From the NCBI GenBank assembly GCA_030765065.1, contig CM060989.1, positions 40,415,501 to 40,479,500 on the forward strand: DNA of 64,000 bases. Direction: 5' to 3'. Position 1 is the first letter of the stretch. Each line of letters starts with the position of its first letter. The stretch is from Deroplatys truncata. Taxonomy: Eukaryota > Arthropoda > Insecta > Mantodea > Mantidae. Shown here piece by piece: positions 11,915 through 23,191 of the stretch. Below the pieces are notes generated by a model, which was given only the letters and a program-made list of their open reading frames with translations, did not search any database and had not been told where the DNA came from. The translations under genes were made by a program, and so were the position numbers.

Positions 11915-12540
11915 AGGCAGGCAAATAGGCACTATCAGTAATGATAAGCATTGAAGTAGGCACAATCGTTTATTCATTTACCCTTAAAAAGCGCATTTTG
12001 ACATGCCAGAACAGTATAGAAATATTAATATATTATAATTTAATATACCATATATTAAATTTACTAAATTCCACCATTCTCTTAATGAAGTGTTAACTGT
12101 AAACATTATTTTAAGTTTACACTCTTCAGTTACTATATGTTTTTTTATGACAAACCCTATTATCAGATTTTAAGTAATTTCTCTCTTGAATACGAGTGAT
12201 GTGTTTTCGCTCACATGGGAAGTATGAAACAATAAAGTCGCCGTATTCATGAAACGAGAGAACGAGATAATACTAAAATGATCAATTTCCCAATAGCTTT
12301 TTGTATCTGACCATTTAACGTATACTTTATTGCGCTAAATAGCCACTACTATTATAATAATGCAAGTGCGACGTTAGAAAAGGAATGACGGTATTACAAA
12401 CTTCCTCAGGCATGTTGTCAAGAATGGTTCATTGGCTCAGAGCGCGAAATATTAATTGCAATACTAAGGTTGACAACACATTAATAAATAACTGCGAATA
12501 ACTAAAATAATTAAATTACGATAGGCGAAAACCTTGATAG
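11915..12540 (+). repeat. Dispersed repeat R2, copy 1
   Basis: Matches 32718-33437 in order over about 600 bp. Shared words include GGCACTATCAGTA, TTTATTCATTTACC, TTAATGAAGT, CAAACCCTATTATCAG, GCGAAATATTAATTGCAATACTAAGG. No coding frame is shared. It ends where a HEL-X fragment starts. Confidence 0.75.
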
Positions 12541-12693
12541 GCAAACACACACACACGGATATTTTAAGTGCTTTTTTGAGGGATTCAGGGATTCTCAAAA
12601 CGGGTATTTCCTTTGAAATCCCGATATCGAATTTTTGGGTGGAATGCAATACTCTTCCTACATAATATAGGTAAAAAGCAGAAAAGTAAAAAC
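12541..12693 (+). mobile_element. HEL-X copy f1, 3' fragment
   Basis: Plus-oriented 3' end: ACACACACGG, GGGATTCAGGGATTCTCAAAACG, CCCGATATCGAATTTTTGGG, GGAATGCAATACT. The hairpin is degraded. Confidence 0.75.
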
Positions 12694-12696
12694 ATG

Positions 12697-13118
12697 ACAA
12701 AGTGTTGAAAAATCCTAACCAATAACAACGCATATTTCGGAAATGGCTGATGCCAGAAAAAATTAAATAAACTGTGTATTTTTAAGAGATTTGCATATTT
12801 TGTGTAGTACGTTTTTGTTTAACCTTTATAGTTTACCAGTTATACAAAATATACAAATTTCCTACCGAACAAAGAGAGCTTTATAGGCTATTCCCAGAAA
12901 ATTCAAGATATACATTTTTTTATATACATATCAACATATGATGTTTTAATCAAAGTCGTCAGAGAAAATAAAAAATTTAGAAAAAATCTTCCATGTAAAG
13001 GGTAGTTTAGAATTGAGGGATTTTCTTGAACCTTTTTCCAAAAATGCTTTTTGGATTTAGGGAGTCTCAAAACGTATTTCCAGTGAAATCTCGATATCGA
13101 ATTTTTGAGTGGAGTAAA
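12697..13118 (+). mobile_element. HEL-X copy f2, partial
   Basis: Plus-oriented internal segment running from CATATTTCGGAAATGGCTGA through CTTCCATGTAAAGGGTAG to CGATATCGAATTTTTGAGTGG. It is colinear with f1 and may be part of a tandem. Confidence 0.75.
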
Positions 13119-13589
13119 ATTTAATCAACAAATACATGTCTCATTCTAAACGCATCTTCATTAATCTGCTTTGTTACTAATGTTTTTCTTTTCTTTGTTT
13201 CCCTTTTTGTCATCTGCTTTTGTACATATTTACTGAATATTGCATTACTTTTGATTTCTGAAATAAACCGTGTTATATTCAGGCTAAGGATCTGGGACAC
13301 TTTAGCAACCAATGTATGTGCAACCTTTCAATAGAGTTCCGTAAACACAGTTCTGTTGATATAAACTAAGACGCCAATGCGCTGCCTTATTTGCTACTGT
13401 AAACAGTACAGTCTAGTGATGGTGATAATTTAAGTAGGTCATATACAACGGAATGAGAGACACAAGTGTTTTGTACCTCTAGTCACGAAGCGGATTGTAC
13501 ACGGCCTCATAGGTAAACAACACCCCAATGCACCACATCACTTCACTCTACTCGATGCACAGTGAACTTCACTTCACTTTTAAGTTACC
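13119..13589. other. Unassigned sequence
   Basis: A 63-codon minus frame with lysine-rich sequence has no recognisable domain. Nothing else was seen. Confidence 0.35.
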
Positions 13590-14060
13590 CCGGATCCTTA
13601 TTCCGGCTTATGATGTAGCGGGTATTATTGCATCGTTGCCGACAGTATTGTTGGGGTAATTCTTTCGGTTGGGGTTTTGAAGTGGCGACTCGCCTCCTTC
13701 TAGCTGGCGATGCTAGCTAGCGGTGGAGAGTGGGGAAAGCGAGCGTTACTTCTTTGTGTGTTGTGTGGTGAGCGTCACTTTTGGTCGAGTGTTGGGTCTG
13801 AAGGGTTTTATGTGAAATCGTGTGAATGTAGCCTCGTGCGTGTAGCATCTCCCTTTCCATTTCTTCCTTTTTATCTTTTGTATGTGATGTAGGGGCACCG
13901 TGCTTATACTGAATAAACCACAGGTAATGTGATTAATGTGAAATTCTGTGTATTTTGTTATATCTATCCCACGCCTGCTCTGGAATGCGTAGTTTAAGAT
14001 TCTGGTCCTCTTGCTACCTCTGCAGCTACGCTTCCCAATGTATATGCTGGGGGTAACTAA
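13590..14060 (+). other. LTR-like or transcript-end-like stretch
   Basis: A GC-richer block starts TGTTGGGGTAATTC (about 13647) and holds an AATAAA signal (13909-13914) followed by T-rich sequence. This order resembles the R and U5 parts of an LTR. No matching second LTR, primer-binding site or retroviral-type coding frame was found. It could equally be the 3' end of an ordinary transcript. Confidence 0.25.
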
Positions 14061-15121
14061 AATTTAATATCTAGCTGCAACCCTTTTGGCCTCACCTCAG
14101 TAAATAACATTTGAATATTATTGAATTTGATATCATATATCTGCACAAGGCTGCAGGATGAGTATATGTTGCAAGCGTGTTATTTTGCGGAAGCATATAT
14201 ACATAATATACCTGAAAGGTTGGTGAGGTGGGCATTACACCCTGAGGGAGCCATTGGATCGGCCGCTGCGGTAACGAATGGACACTCTTAGTTTCTTAAA
14301 GACACGCGCATACATCGAAGGGTATTCGATGGATCGATTGAACTGCATGGTGTCTGTGTTCGGAAACACCACGAATAATCCTTCGAAATTTAAAATGAAC
14401 TTAATTATCAAATTGAACGCTTTCAAATGTGAAGAACTCCTTGATCTCCAGGAAACTGTACCCAAAATAAGACTTAAAACAATATTCAGTTTCGGAATTT
14501 CATAAAATTTATGATCATCCGGACTATATACAGGTTAAAAATGTTGTAAATTTCATTATGTCCAGAAATTTATGTATAATTCTGAATTTTCGTGTTACGG
14601 GCCCAGAATCGAATCTCAGTTGAGTAACCTGCTTTGCAGATATTTTGTTCAATTTTTGTTTGTCAGGCAATTTTAGATTCTCGAATTAGCTCATTTCATA
14701 TTTTCATTAATCGCCCCCATACGACCTCTCCGGTTGAAATTACTCAAACTAAAAAGAAAAGAAAGAAAAAATACTTGAAATAAAAGCGCAGTGTATATAA
14801 CTAAATTTCACTAATAGATAGGTATATAGAAATAGGATAACTACAATCATTCCGAGTGTTCGCTTCAAAGTGTGTAATGACGTCATGGTTTTGGATCAAC
14901 TTTTTGATAGTATGTTAGCTCTAAGGGGAAGGACGTAACGTATTACACATGTGGTGGAGAAGTTGCCTTGCAAGCATGGCATCATTCCGACGATACTAAT
15001 TCGGTGATAAAACGTAGACCAAATAACATGCATCACAATTACCACACGCAAAAGCATATCTGTCTCCCCTCCTACCCTCACAATCTTGACTTTTAAATAA
15101 ACATATAATAATAATAATATA
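14061..15121. other. Unassigned sequence
   Basis: Overlapping frames of about 75 codons on both strands near 14235-14505 have no recognisable domain. The rest is AT-rich. Confidence 0.35.
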
Positions 15122-15396
15122 TGTCTTATACCCCCTAGGACTTACAATCGTGCCTGTAGAGGAGCAGACGAACATTGAATCAGAGAATGAAGAACCCGAA
15201 ACGGGGAATCGTCCATAGCCAGGTATGAGAGACAAGAAGAAGATGATATAAAATGAAGGCGAAATGGATGAAAGGAAAGATGGGGCAATTGGTGGAATGA
15301 ATGGCGGTGGAAACCGGAAAAAACCCACTCAAACGCCGCTTTGTCCACAACAAATCCCACACCCTCGGAATTGAACCCAGGCCGCCTAGGTTGGAA
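15122..15396 (-). mobile_element. tRNA-derived SINE, family S1 copy 2
   Basis: The minus strand reads GGCCTGGGTTCAATTCCGAG (B box), then GTGTGGGATTTGTTGTGGAC and CCGCCATTCATTCCACCAA, matching copy 1 at 1595-1920. The tail is (ATT)n at 15108-15120. An AAT-rich microsatellite lies on the other flank, so target duplications cannot be defined. Confidence 0.8.
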
Positions 15397-15600
15397 TAAT
15401 AATAGTAATAATAATAATTATTATTATTTATTTTCTTTGGGTATATTCCGCAGGAGCCAAAGAAAATGAATATAAAATTACAATAAAGTTTTAGGATTAA
15501 ATATTACAGCTGCAATCTATTCGCGTTCACAAGTAAGATTGTGAAGATACCGCGGGTACAGATAATTAAATTCAAAGTCAAGATTTCCACAAAGAGACAA

Positions 15601-15765
15601 CCGACACATGAGGCCGAGCTCGTGAAAGTACGGGCACGTGAGCAGGATATTTACGGTTCAAATCCCGCCAGAACCGTCCTCCCCGATCGAGGTTTTTTCG
15701 AGCTTTCCTCAATCCTCATAACTGGAAAATATCGGAGAGGTATCCTAAACTTGGTTTTCTTCCTA
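15601..15765 (+). mobile_element. tRNA-derived SINE, family S2 copy 2
   Basis: AGGCCGAGCTCGTGAAAGTA (A-box region) and ACGGTTCAAATCCCGCC (B box) are followed by the family tail TCCTCAATCCTCATAACTGG. This is the best preserved S2 copy. Confidence 0.8.
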
Positions 15766-17357
15766 AATTTTCAGGCAGTTTTTTTAACATTTAAAATGAT
15801 TTCAGTCTAATTATATAATATATAAAATATAATAACAGCCCGCCTTAAAGCAATGTGTGTATGTAACAATATATAAAAATGCATGTAACAGTCATTGTAT
15901 TAATGTTTATGTTATTATGTACATGTTCAATAATGTTATGTGAATGTATTACGTAATTTAATAATATAGGAGCTGTGGGAATAATAGGTCAAAAGTTGCT
16001 AACAATGAGGTAACAATGAGGTAACCTTGAGACAATAATGAATTAGAAAGTTTAATAATACTATTGGTAATTCATGGAAACAATAACGTAATTTTTTAGA
16101 CAGTTTATAAAATAGCCATCAACAACCAGAAAAAAGCTTAAGTTAAATAAAAGTATACCATTGGAGTAGGAATAGCCAATCAGAAACTGAAATACGGCAA
16201 ATTGTACAAATTCAGAATTTGGTTGCTTGTAGACAGTGTTTCTAACCGGATGCGAGACGCGTCCTCGAGAAGTTTAATACGTATTCAGTGTGAGACAAAA
16301 ATAGTTTACGTGTTAAAAAGTGCAAGTAATTAATAAATAATCTCACAGCTCTCTCTATATCAGTGAAGTGTTATTTAAATCGTGTCAAGGATTAATAAAA
16401 GGAGTGAAGTAAAAATTATAATCTGTGTAAGCCTACATTCTTCAGCCGCATCATGCTCCGCTAAGAAATTCATGTCTGTACAAATAATTACTGACGCAGC
16501 CGAGGCAAACATAAATATATAATATTTAAAGAAACAGTCAAATTACAAAGTTAATATTTTTAAAACTTGGGGGAAGGCTACCAGAAACATTTTTGTTTAC
16601 CATACGTACGATTGCAACTACTTCAAGTTCGGCTCCCCAACATAAGAACTACAATACAACTCCTACTTCAAATCGGCTTTCCATACGTGAAGCAACAAAC
16701 TACTTCAATTTCTTTTCTCAATTATCATTTCATATCATCAGTGTCATCCATCGCCTGTGATGCCATGTGTAGTAAGAACAAGCGTTGAGCACTACAACGA
16801 CAACTAAAAGGAAACAAAACAGAGAGACAGTGGAAGTGCTTCTCGATAGTTAACGATTGCAAAACTGTTTAATAAGATCAAAACTTTCGACTATGGAAAG
16901 GGAAACAGGGTTTTAATAGCTGAACATTTCCTAGTAGTATCTGTAACAAAACCTTTAAACATGTGTCGAGAAATATACGTATACATGGTGCAAATATATG
17001 ACACCGAAGTGCTGAAATATTAGCACTCCTGTTTCTAAACCCAGGTTGCTTTTACGTCTTGCATCTCTTGTTCAGACCGTGTCTTTCTGTTAAAGACCGT
17101 GCCTACTTGGACCCTGCAGACTCCATTACAGGTGTGAATAAAATTGATATCCTTAACCAATAACCAGCACTTCTGCCAATTGGTAATTAACTAATTACAG
17201 TAACATAAGTTCACAAGCACGCGACTGTGCATGCGCACGCACACTAATCTAACGTATGTTAAATCTAGAAACTACAGGGGGTTTCACTGCATCTCGCTGC
17301 AACCCCGTGGTGTATGGTTGCCCCTTCGTTGTAATCGACATGCCAGAGCTACAATTA
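15766..17357. other. Unassigned sequence
   Basis: No gene, repeat or RNA recognised. The short open frames (16567-16788, 17256-17480) have no domain. The stretch is moderately AT-rich and looks unlike its repeat-filled neighbours. Confidence 0.35.
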
Positions 17358-18229
17358 GAGGGCTGTCTCAAAAGTACCCGACCTAACAAAGAAAACACAA
17401 AAATTTTGGGAAAAAGCATGTTTATTTCTCTACATAGTCTACTTTCAGCTCGATATACTTTTCCCAGCGATGTTCAATAGTTTCCATACCCTGTTTATAG
17501 TGAGAATTATCGGGTTCTGCAAAAAAGCCATCAACTGCAAACTCCACCTCTTCTTTGTTGGTAAATCTTTTACCACCAAGCAATTTCTTAAACTTTGGAA
17601 ACAGAAAATATATCAGAGGAGGTAAGTCTGGTGAATAGGGTGCATGAGGAAGCAATTCGAACTTTAACTTATTGATTTTGGCCAAGGCGATAATGGGTAT
17701 GTGAACTGGTGCATTGTCTTGATGAAACAGAACTTTCTTTTTCGCTAAATGCGGCGTTTTTGCTTGGTTTCATCATTTAAACGCTGCAATAAGTTTGCAT
17801 AATACTCGCCATTGATTGCTTTTCCTTTTTTAAGATAATCAATGAAAATTATCCCACGCGGATCCCCCCAAAAAACTGACGCCATGACCTTCCTTGCAGA
17901 TGGAACTGTCTTCGCCTTCTTTGGAGCCGATTCTCCCCTTTCCATCCACTGTTTTGACTGTTCTTTCGTCTCAGGTGTGAAGTGATGGACCCATGTTTCA
18001 TCCATGGTTATGCATAGACGCAAAAAACTCGGCTTTATTGCAGCGAAACATCGCCTAACACTTGACTGAAACATCCTCACGACGCTGCTTTAGTTCAATT
18101 GTGAGTAAACGCGGCACCCATCTTGCGCATGGCTTTCTCATGTCTAAATTTTTCAGTTAGTGTGTATATATATATATAGCAACAACCGCTATATATACGT
18201 CAGGTCGGATACTTCTGGGACTGTCCTCG
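17358..18229 (-). mobile_element. Mariner (family M1) copy A, internally deleted
   Basis: 872 bp flanked by TA (17356-17357, 18230-18231). Inverted ends are GAGGGCTGTCTCAAAAGTA and, on the other strand, CGAGGACAGTCCCAGAAGTA. Copy C at 50921-52179 is about 1259 bp. Copy A has lost the N-terminal third, being cut just after the start of the TTCAGTTAGT segment and continuing into an AT run and the terminal repeat. Confidence 0.9.
17422..18115 (-). pseudogene. Mariner M1 transposase, C-terminal two thirds
   Basis: Mariner transposases cut and paste DNA at TA with a DD34D catalytic triad. Read from 18115 down, the sequence contains ITMDETWVHHFTPETKEQ (first Asp), EYYANLLQRLNDE, LFHQDNAPVH (second Asp), then YSPDLPPLIYFLFPKFKK and GGKRFTNKEEVEFAVDGFF, ending HRWEKYIELKVDYVEK. 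A frameshift near 17750 separates the two open parts. The third catalytic Asp, expected in PSDYFLF, is replaced (PLIYFLF). With the missing N-terminal DNA-binding domain, the protein cannot have been active. Family assignment is secure; copies B, C and D are relatives. Confidence 0.9.
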
Positions 18230-18533
18230 TAGCATAGGTTTCTGTTCTCCCAATCTATTTCAGAAATTTACTACTGAAAAGTTCATGTGCACTAGAGCTG
18301 GTAAAATTAGTTTTTTTCAATTTTGTTTTAAATTTGCAGAGGATTTGCACACAGAGCGAACCAAAACATATCTATAATGTTCCCTAAGGAATCACTTACC
18401 CTGTCTTATAATAGTAAATTGCGATACAAGTGAAGTAACTGCATCATTAGAGAACGAGGAAGAGTTTAAACATAAGAGAGAAAGTCAATTATTTGTATTT
18501 CCGAGATTCTCCAACACACTTAAGGCGTACTAT
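18230..18533. other. Unassigned sequence
   Basis: Nothing recognisable. Confidence 0.35.
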
Positions 18534-18686
18534 GTTTACTTTCTCTACTGCGTACATAGAAGGTAGAAGAGGTATTGCATTCCACCCAAAAATTCGATAC
18601 CGGGATTTCACCAGAACGACATATTTTGGGAAACCCTAAATCCCCCAAAAAACAAAAAAAAACAAACAAAAAACAAAAAAGCATGT
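18534..18686 (-). mobile_element. HEL-X copy g1, 3' end only
   Basis: ACTTTCTCTACTGCGTACAT hairpin arm at the left, GGTATTGCATTCCACCCAAA, then an A-rich run where the GT microsatellite would follow. Similarity stops there and copy g2 begins. Confidence 0.75.
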
Positions 18687-19500
18687 TTACATTCTTTAGC
18701 ACGAGAATGTATTACGTTCCACCCGAAAATTTGACGCGGACATTTCACCGGAAATACACGTTTTGGGCCGCCAGAACCCAAGAAAAGCATTTTTAGAAAA
18801 AGGTCCGTGTGCGTGTGTCTGTGAACAGCTTAACTGAAACTTACCTTGGGATTTAGATTCAGTAACTTTAAAAGATGCGACACGAAGATTTTCAAGAAAA
18901 TCCACTACCTCAAACTACCCTTTACATGGAACATGTTTCAAAACTTTGCGTTTTCTGGAAAATGGCTCTAACGATTTTGTTCAAAATGCCATATATTACA
19001 GATATTTACACGACACATAAAACATGAACTTGAATTTTCTAGGAATAGCCTGTGAAGACCTTCATTCAGAAGGAATTTTGTATAATCTTCTACAGCTGGT
19101 ACCTAAACGTTAAGGGATAGACGAAAACGTATATCTCTATAAAACACAGAATTTATTTCAAATAAGTTATATATATATATAATAAAATATCCATTATTAA
19201 AGGTTCCAATTGTTCATTTCTTGGTCATTCTCTTAAAGTCCCGTCAACATTCAGTTGTTTCTCGCGATTGAATGGAAACTGGAAGTTTTAGGCCATCATA
19301 TAGCGCCCAGATCTTAAACATTTGATTATAGCTGTTCTCTTTGTATTTATGATGAAATGTGTAATGAAGCTATTTCTGCAAGTGTTTATTGATTAAAATG
19401 TAGTAGATAGAAAAATAAGCTTTAGTAAAAATAGTTTGTATATCCACTAATAAACTATAGAGGATAGATAAAGTCATGCGAATCTAACATATCAGATTTT
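18687..19500 (-). mobile_element. HEL-X copy g2, near complete
   Basis: Same orientation as g1. It starts with a degenerate hairpin end (ATTCTTTAGCACGAGAATGT), carries CGGAAATACACGTTTTGGG and GTGCGTGTGTCTGTGAACAG, and ends GATAGATAAAGTCATGCGAA...ATCAGAT at about 19499. Confidence 0.8.
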
Positions 19501-20444
19501 TTTCGACTATAGTGAACAATAGAAATGGTAATCACCGAAAATAAAATTAATTACTAATATCTGTTGAAAATAGGGGTTCCAATAGCAAGGTCACCTTGGT
19601 GGTCTGTATTTAACCTAGAAAACAAGCAGTAACTTTTAGCTGCTACAGAATTAAATCGTAAGTAAATGTTAACAAATAAAAAGGAAGTTAAGACTCAAAT
19701 AAGGTTAAAATGGTAAACCTTAAAACCATCAAATATGATATTCCATGTCCGCAATAATAAATATATTAAAAGTTGAGATGATTTAATAGTTCATGCAGAT
19801 ACGTGCAGTAAAGTAGAAAAAACACACGGGTAGGTTAGTACCAGCTTTGAACGCAGGTAATTCAACTTTCCACAATGACAGTATGAACGAAAATAGATAA
19901 AACAACGTCCACGCAATCCGCAGACATATTTGTTTGTACGTTGATTTCATACTCACAGATAAGTTATGACTGAGCCATTTCGAGTTTTGTTCTGCTGTGC
20001 ATATTCTACTAGTGACACTAAATCACACGTTCACGTAAAATCCATGTTTTTGCAAAACATCGAGCAGGCCACTGTAGACCCATTGCTAAAACCACGACGC
20101 ACTGGTCAGAAGCACAAGTCCAGGTAGCCGTTGGAACGCCGAATCACGAAGAGCTGGCCGCTTCCTTCAGAACTCATTGCTCGGGTGTATAAATATACAT
20201 TAGGTTCTTGGAAACCCAAATCATGTACGGCAAGCGGATGGATTGGCACTAAATTCTTTGTTGTTACACCGGGAGCTTTCGTTGGTCTCTTGCTGGTTTA
20301 ATAACAAAGGAGTGTCCAGCAGCATTTGTTTGTGCTCTTTGTCAGGTACCCTTTGTCTGGGTACCTGCTCCTGGCTACAAACTGGAGATTCACAAACAAA
20401 TGCCTTTACTTAATATAATAATGCATACAAAAGCACAAGCCACT

Positions 20445-20448
<4 letters not shown>
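19501..20448. other. Unassigned sequence
   Basis: No gene recognised. GGTACCCTTTGTCTGGGTACC near 20346 is a short imperfect palindrome. Confidence 0.35.

Positions 20449-20486
<38 letters not shown>
20449..20486 (+). repeat. (CT)n microsatellite
   Basis: About 17 CT units with one interruption. Confidence 0.95.
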
Positions 20487-20559
20487 GTATCGAAATCCTT
20501 TTTTCATAATATTTTATTCATCACATAATATTTTAATACAGTGAACTGCATATGTACCG

Positions 20560-20700
20560 ACACAGGTGGCGAGGTCGTATAGATATGGACTCGTGAATTT
20601 TTTTTTTCAGATCTTCCTCAGTCCATATAACTGGCAAACGTGGAGGTACCTTGGAACGTTTTCTTACCAATTTTCCTTTCACAATTATCTTTCATTTTAT
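20560..20700 (+). mobile_element. tRNA-derived SINE, family S2 copy 3, B box lost
   Basis: GTGGCGAGGTCGTATAGATA corresponds to the A-box region and GATCTTCCTCAGTCCATATA to the family tail. The B-box segment between them is replaced by a T run. Confidence 0.6.
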
Positions 20701-20766
20701 GTATCACCAGTGCCACCGACTGTGGCGCTGTAATTAAGTAAGAGAGGGCGTTAAACACTATTAAAA

Positions 20767-21533
20767 ATGATGTGTTACACTCACACGACTTTCTCTAACT
20801 CTTGTACAAACTATTTTTACAAAAGCTTATTCTCCATCTACTTTATGTTAATCGAGATAAAATCGTATTACTAATTTTCTTGTAGATGCAAGGGAAATAT
20901 CGTAGGCTTTAAGCGTAGTCAAATCTTTTAAGAGCTGGTTGCTATGTGTAGCATTCCATTCTCTTTGCATGTCCAGGATATTAAAAGAAATTGAAAGATA
21001 TAACAAGGAATATTTCGGAAATGGTTCACTCCACAAAAAATGTATATGGCATAAATTGTGTGGTTTAACGAGATCTACAATTTTTGTGCAGCAGATTTTT
21101 TATGCTTTTCCAGTTTATGCAAAATGAAGAGGACTTTTAGAGCCATTCCCAGAAAATTCATGACATACATTTCATTTGCCATGAAAAAATCTTAAACACA
21201 TGCTATTTTAATCAAAATCATTAGCGCTATTTTTTAGAAAACAAATTTTTTCGAAAAATGTTCGATGTAAAGGGTAGTCTGGGGTGAGGGGATTTTCTTG
21301 AAAATCTTTGTGTAGCATCTTCGAAAGATACTGAACTAAATACCAAGTTTGGTGTTTATCCGACTTTTCGTTTTTGAGTTATGCTGTTCACAGACACACA
21401 CATGGATCTTTTTCTAAAGTTCCTTTTTGGGACTCAGGGGCCTCAAAACATGTATTTCCGGTGAAATCTCGATATCGAATTTTTGAGGGAATGCAATACT
21501 TCTGCTACTCACTATGCGTAGTAGAGAAAGTAA
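20767..21533 (+). mobile_element. HEL-X copy h, full length
   Basis: Begins AAAAATGATGTGTTACACTC, has ACTTTCTCTAA about 20 nt in, and ends with hairpin CTACTCACTATGCGTAGTAGAGAAAGT at 21508-21533. The next copy begins within the A run that follows. Confidence 0.9.
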
Positions 21534-22142
21534 AAATCTGCTGTGTTAAGATTCACATGACTTTCTCTACCCTCTATCGCTTATTAGACAGCATACAAAT
21601 TATTCTTACGAAAGTTTTATTTTCCTCTCTACTTCATTTTAATCCAAATGAACCTGTACAGAACTAGCTACATTCACGTGTCATTATAGATGCAAAGAGA
21701 GCTGCGATAGTCAAATGTTTAAGAACTGGACGTTATATGCTAACCTTAAAATTCCATATTGTTTCCACGACATCCAAGAAAAAACTAAAAATCGATTGGA
21801 CTTTAGAAGAATGGCTAAGTATTGAAAAATTCGAACCATTAATAATGGATATCTCGGAAATGGCTGATGTCACAAAAAAGTATTTGAAATAAACTGTATG
21901 TTTTAAAGAGATCCATATTTTTCGTACAGTAAGATTTCGTCTATCACTTAACGTTTACCAGTTATACAAAATTCCTTCCGAATGAAGTGGACTTCACAAG
22001 CATTCCCTGAAGATTAAAGATATAACTTTTGTTTTTCATGTAAATATCTTTAACGGATGGTATTTTAATCAAAATTGTTACAGCCATTTTTAGAAAATAA
22101 AACAATTCGAAAAGTCTTCTATGTAAAGGGTGTTTTGGGATG
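21534..22142 (+). mobile_element. HEL-X copy i, 3'-truncated, tandem with h
   Basis: Starts AAAAATCTGCTGTGTTAAGA immediately after the hairpin of h, with ACTTTCTCTACC at 21560. It is cut at GTAAAGGGTGTTTTGGGATG (about 22142). Confidence 0.85.
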
Positions 22143-22145
22143 GGT

Positions 22146-22288
22146 GTAATGTAGCTATTTCTGCAAAGATTTATCTCGATTAAAATGAAGTAGACAGAAA
22201 AGTAAGCTTTCGTAAGGATAGTTTGTATACTCCCAAATAAACGATAGAGGGTAGAGAAATGCCTGTAAATGTAACACACAATTTTTTC
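22146..22288 (-). mobile_element. HEL-X copy j, 5' end fragment
   Basis: Opposite orientation to i: AATGTAGCTATTTCTGCAAA to GGTAGAGAAATGCCTGTAAA and AACACACAATTTTTT. Together i and j make an imperfect inverted pair. Confidence 0.75.
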
Positions 22289-23124
22289 TAATTTTATGCA
22301 GATTAGTCGCTTTAGCCCTTCCCCAAATAAAAATCCGTTCAATCACGCATGTAATCTAACCAACCGGACTATATTCGCCTTGCTTCTTGCTCGCTTACTC
22401 GGTCTTCCAGCTACTGCGGTAGTTCGAATTAGTAGTGTCCATGATACCGTTCTTCTCTCATATATTGTGTACCACAGATGCAGCATTTTTTGTCGCAACA
22501 CACATAACATTTCCGACCTTTACAGATATTGTTATTGCTTTCTGAAATATTCAATACACGATGGAGTACAGCAAAGAGACGACCTTTACATCCCCAACCT
22601 CTGTCGTGTACACACACATAACAAAAACCGCAAGCTGGGAGTGGGGCAACACGCAACACAAAATGCTAGTTATTAGCCTCTCAGAACTGCAATTTTGGTA
22701 GAAGCAGGGCGGCCAACCTCTGTAAATGGTTAAAAAGGCTAATCCCTCTTATGTAAGTACACAGATGATAGATGTCGCGCCGGATCCGTTTTCAATCGGT
22801 TTGTATTCATGGCATGAAAGATAATGGAATCCCAAAGCAGGCAAATTATACTACTGTTTAATATTAATACAATAATAACAGTCTTTCGTGAAATGAGAGT
22901 TCTGTTATTGAAACAAACTCCTTCCTTTTCATGTGCAGTGACATAAATATTAAAAGTAAGTTGCATGTCCTGAAGCTCGCTAGGATAAAATATGTAACTG
23001 GTTTGTTTCCGTTTGCTATTTCCAAGCTTTTGTCCCACCGCCTTCACGTCACCTTACAAAGGTACCATAGTGCACCACGTGTCATGTTAACATTTTAATA
23101 TTCTACACAGGGTAAAACATGCGA
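22289..23124. other. Unassigned sequence
   Basis: The 126-codon plus frame (22296-22676) and a cysteine-containing minus frame overlap; neither shows a spaced zinc-finger pattern I can support. The frame at 22739-23047 (minus) has no known domain. Confidence 0.35.
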
Positions 23125-23191
23125 AGGAGTTATGAAAACAACTGCTACTGCAGCAATGGAGATACTCTTGAACCTGACTCCATTGCATATA

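Noticed and set aside
22429-22659. Cysteine-containing minus frame resembling a zinc-binding protein
   Set aside because: Cysteine spacing fits no zinc-finger class I know and an equally long plus-strand frame overlaps it.
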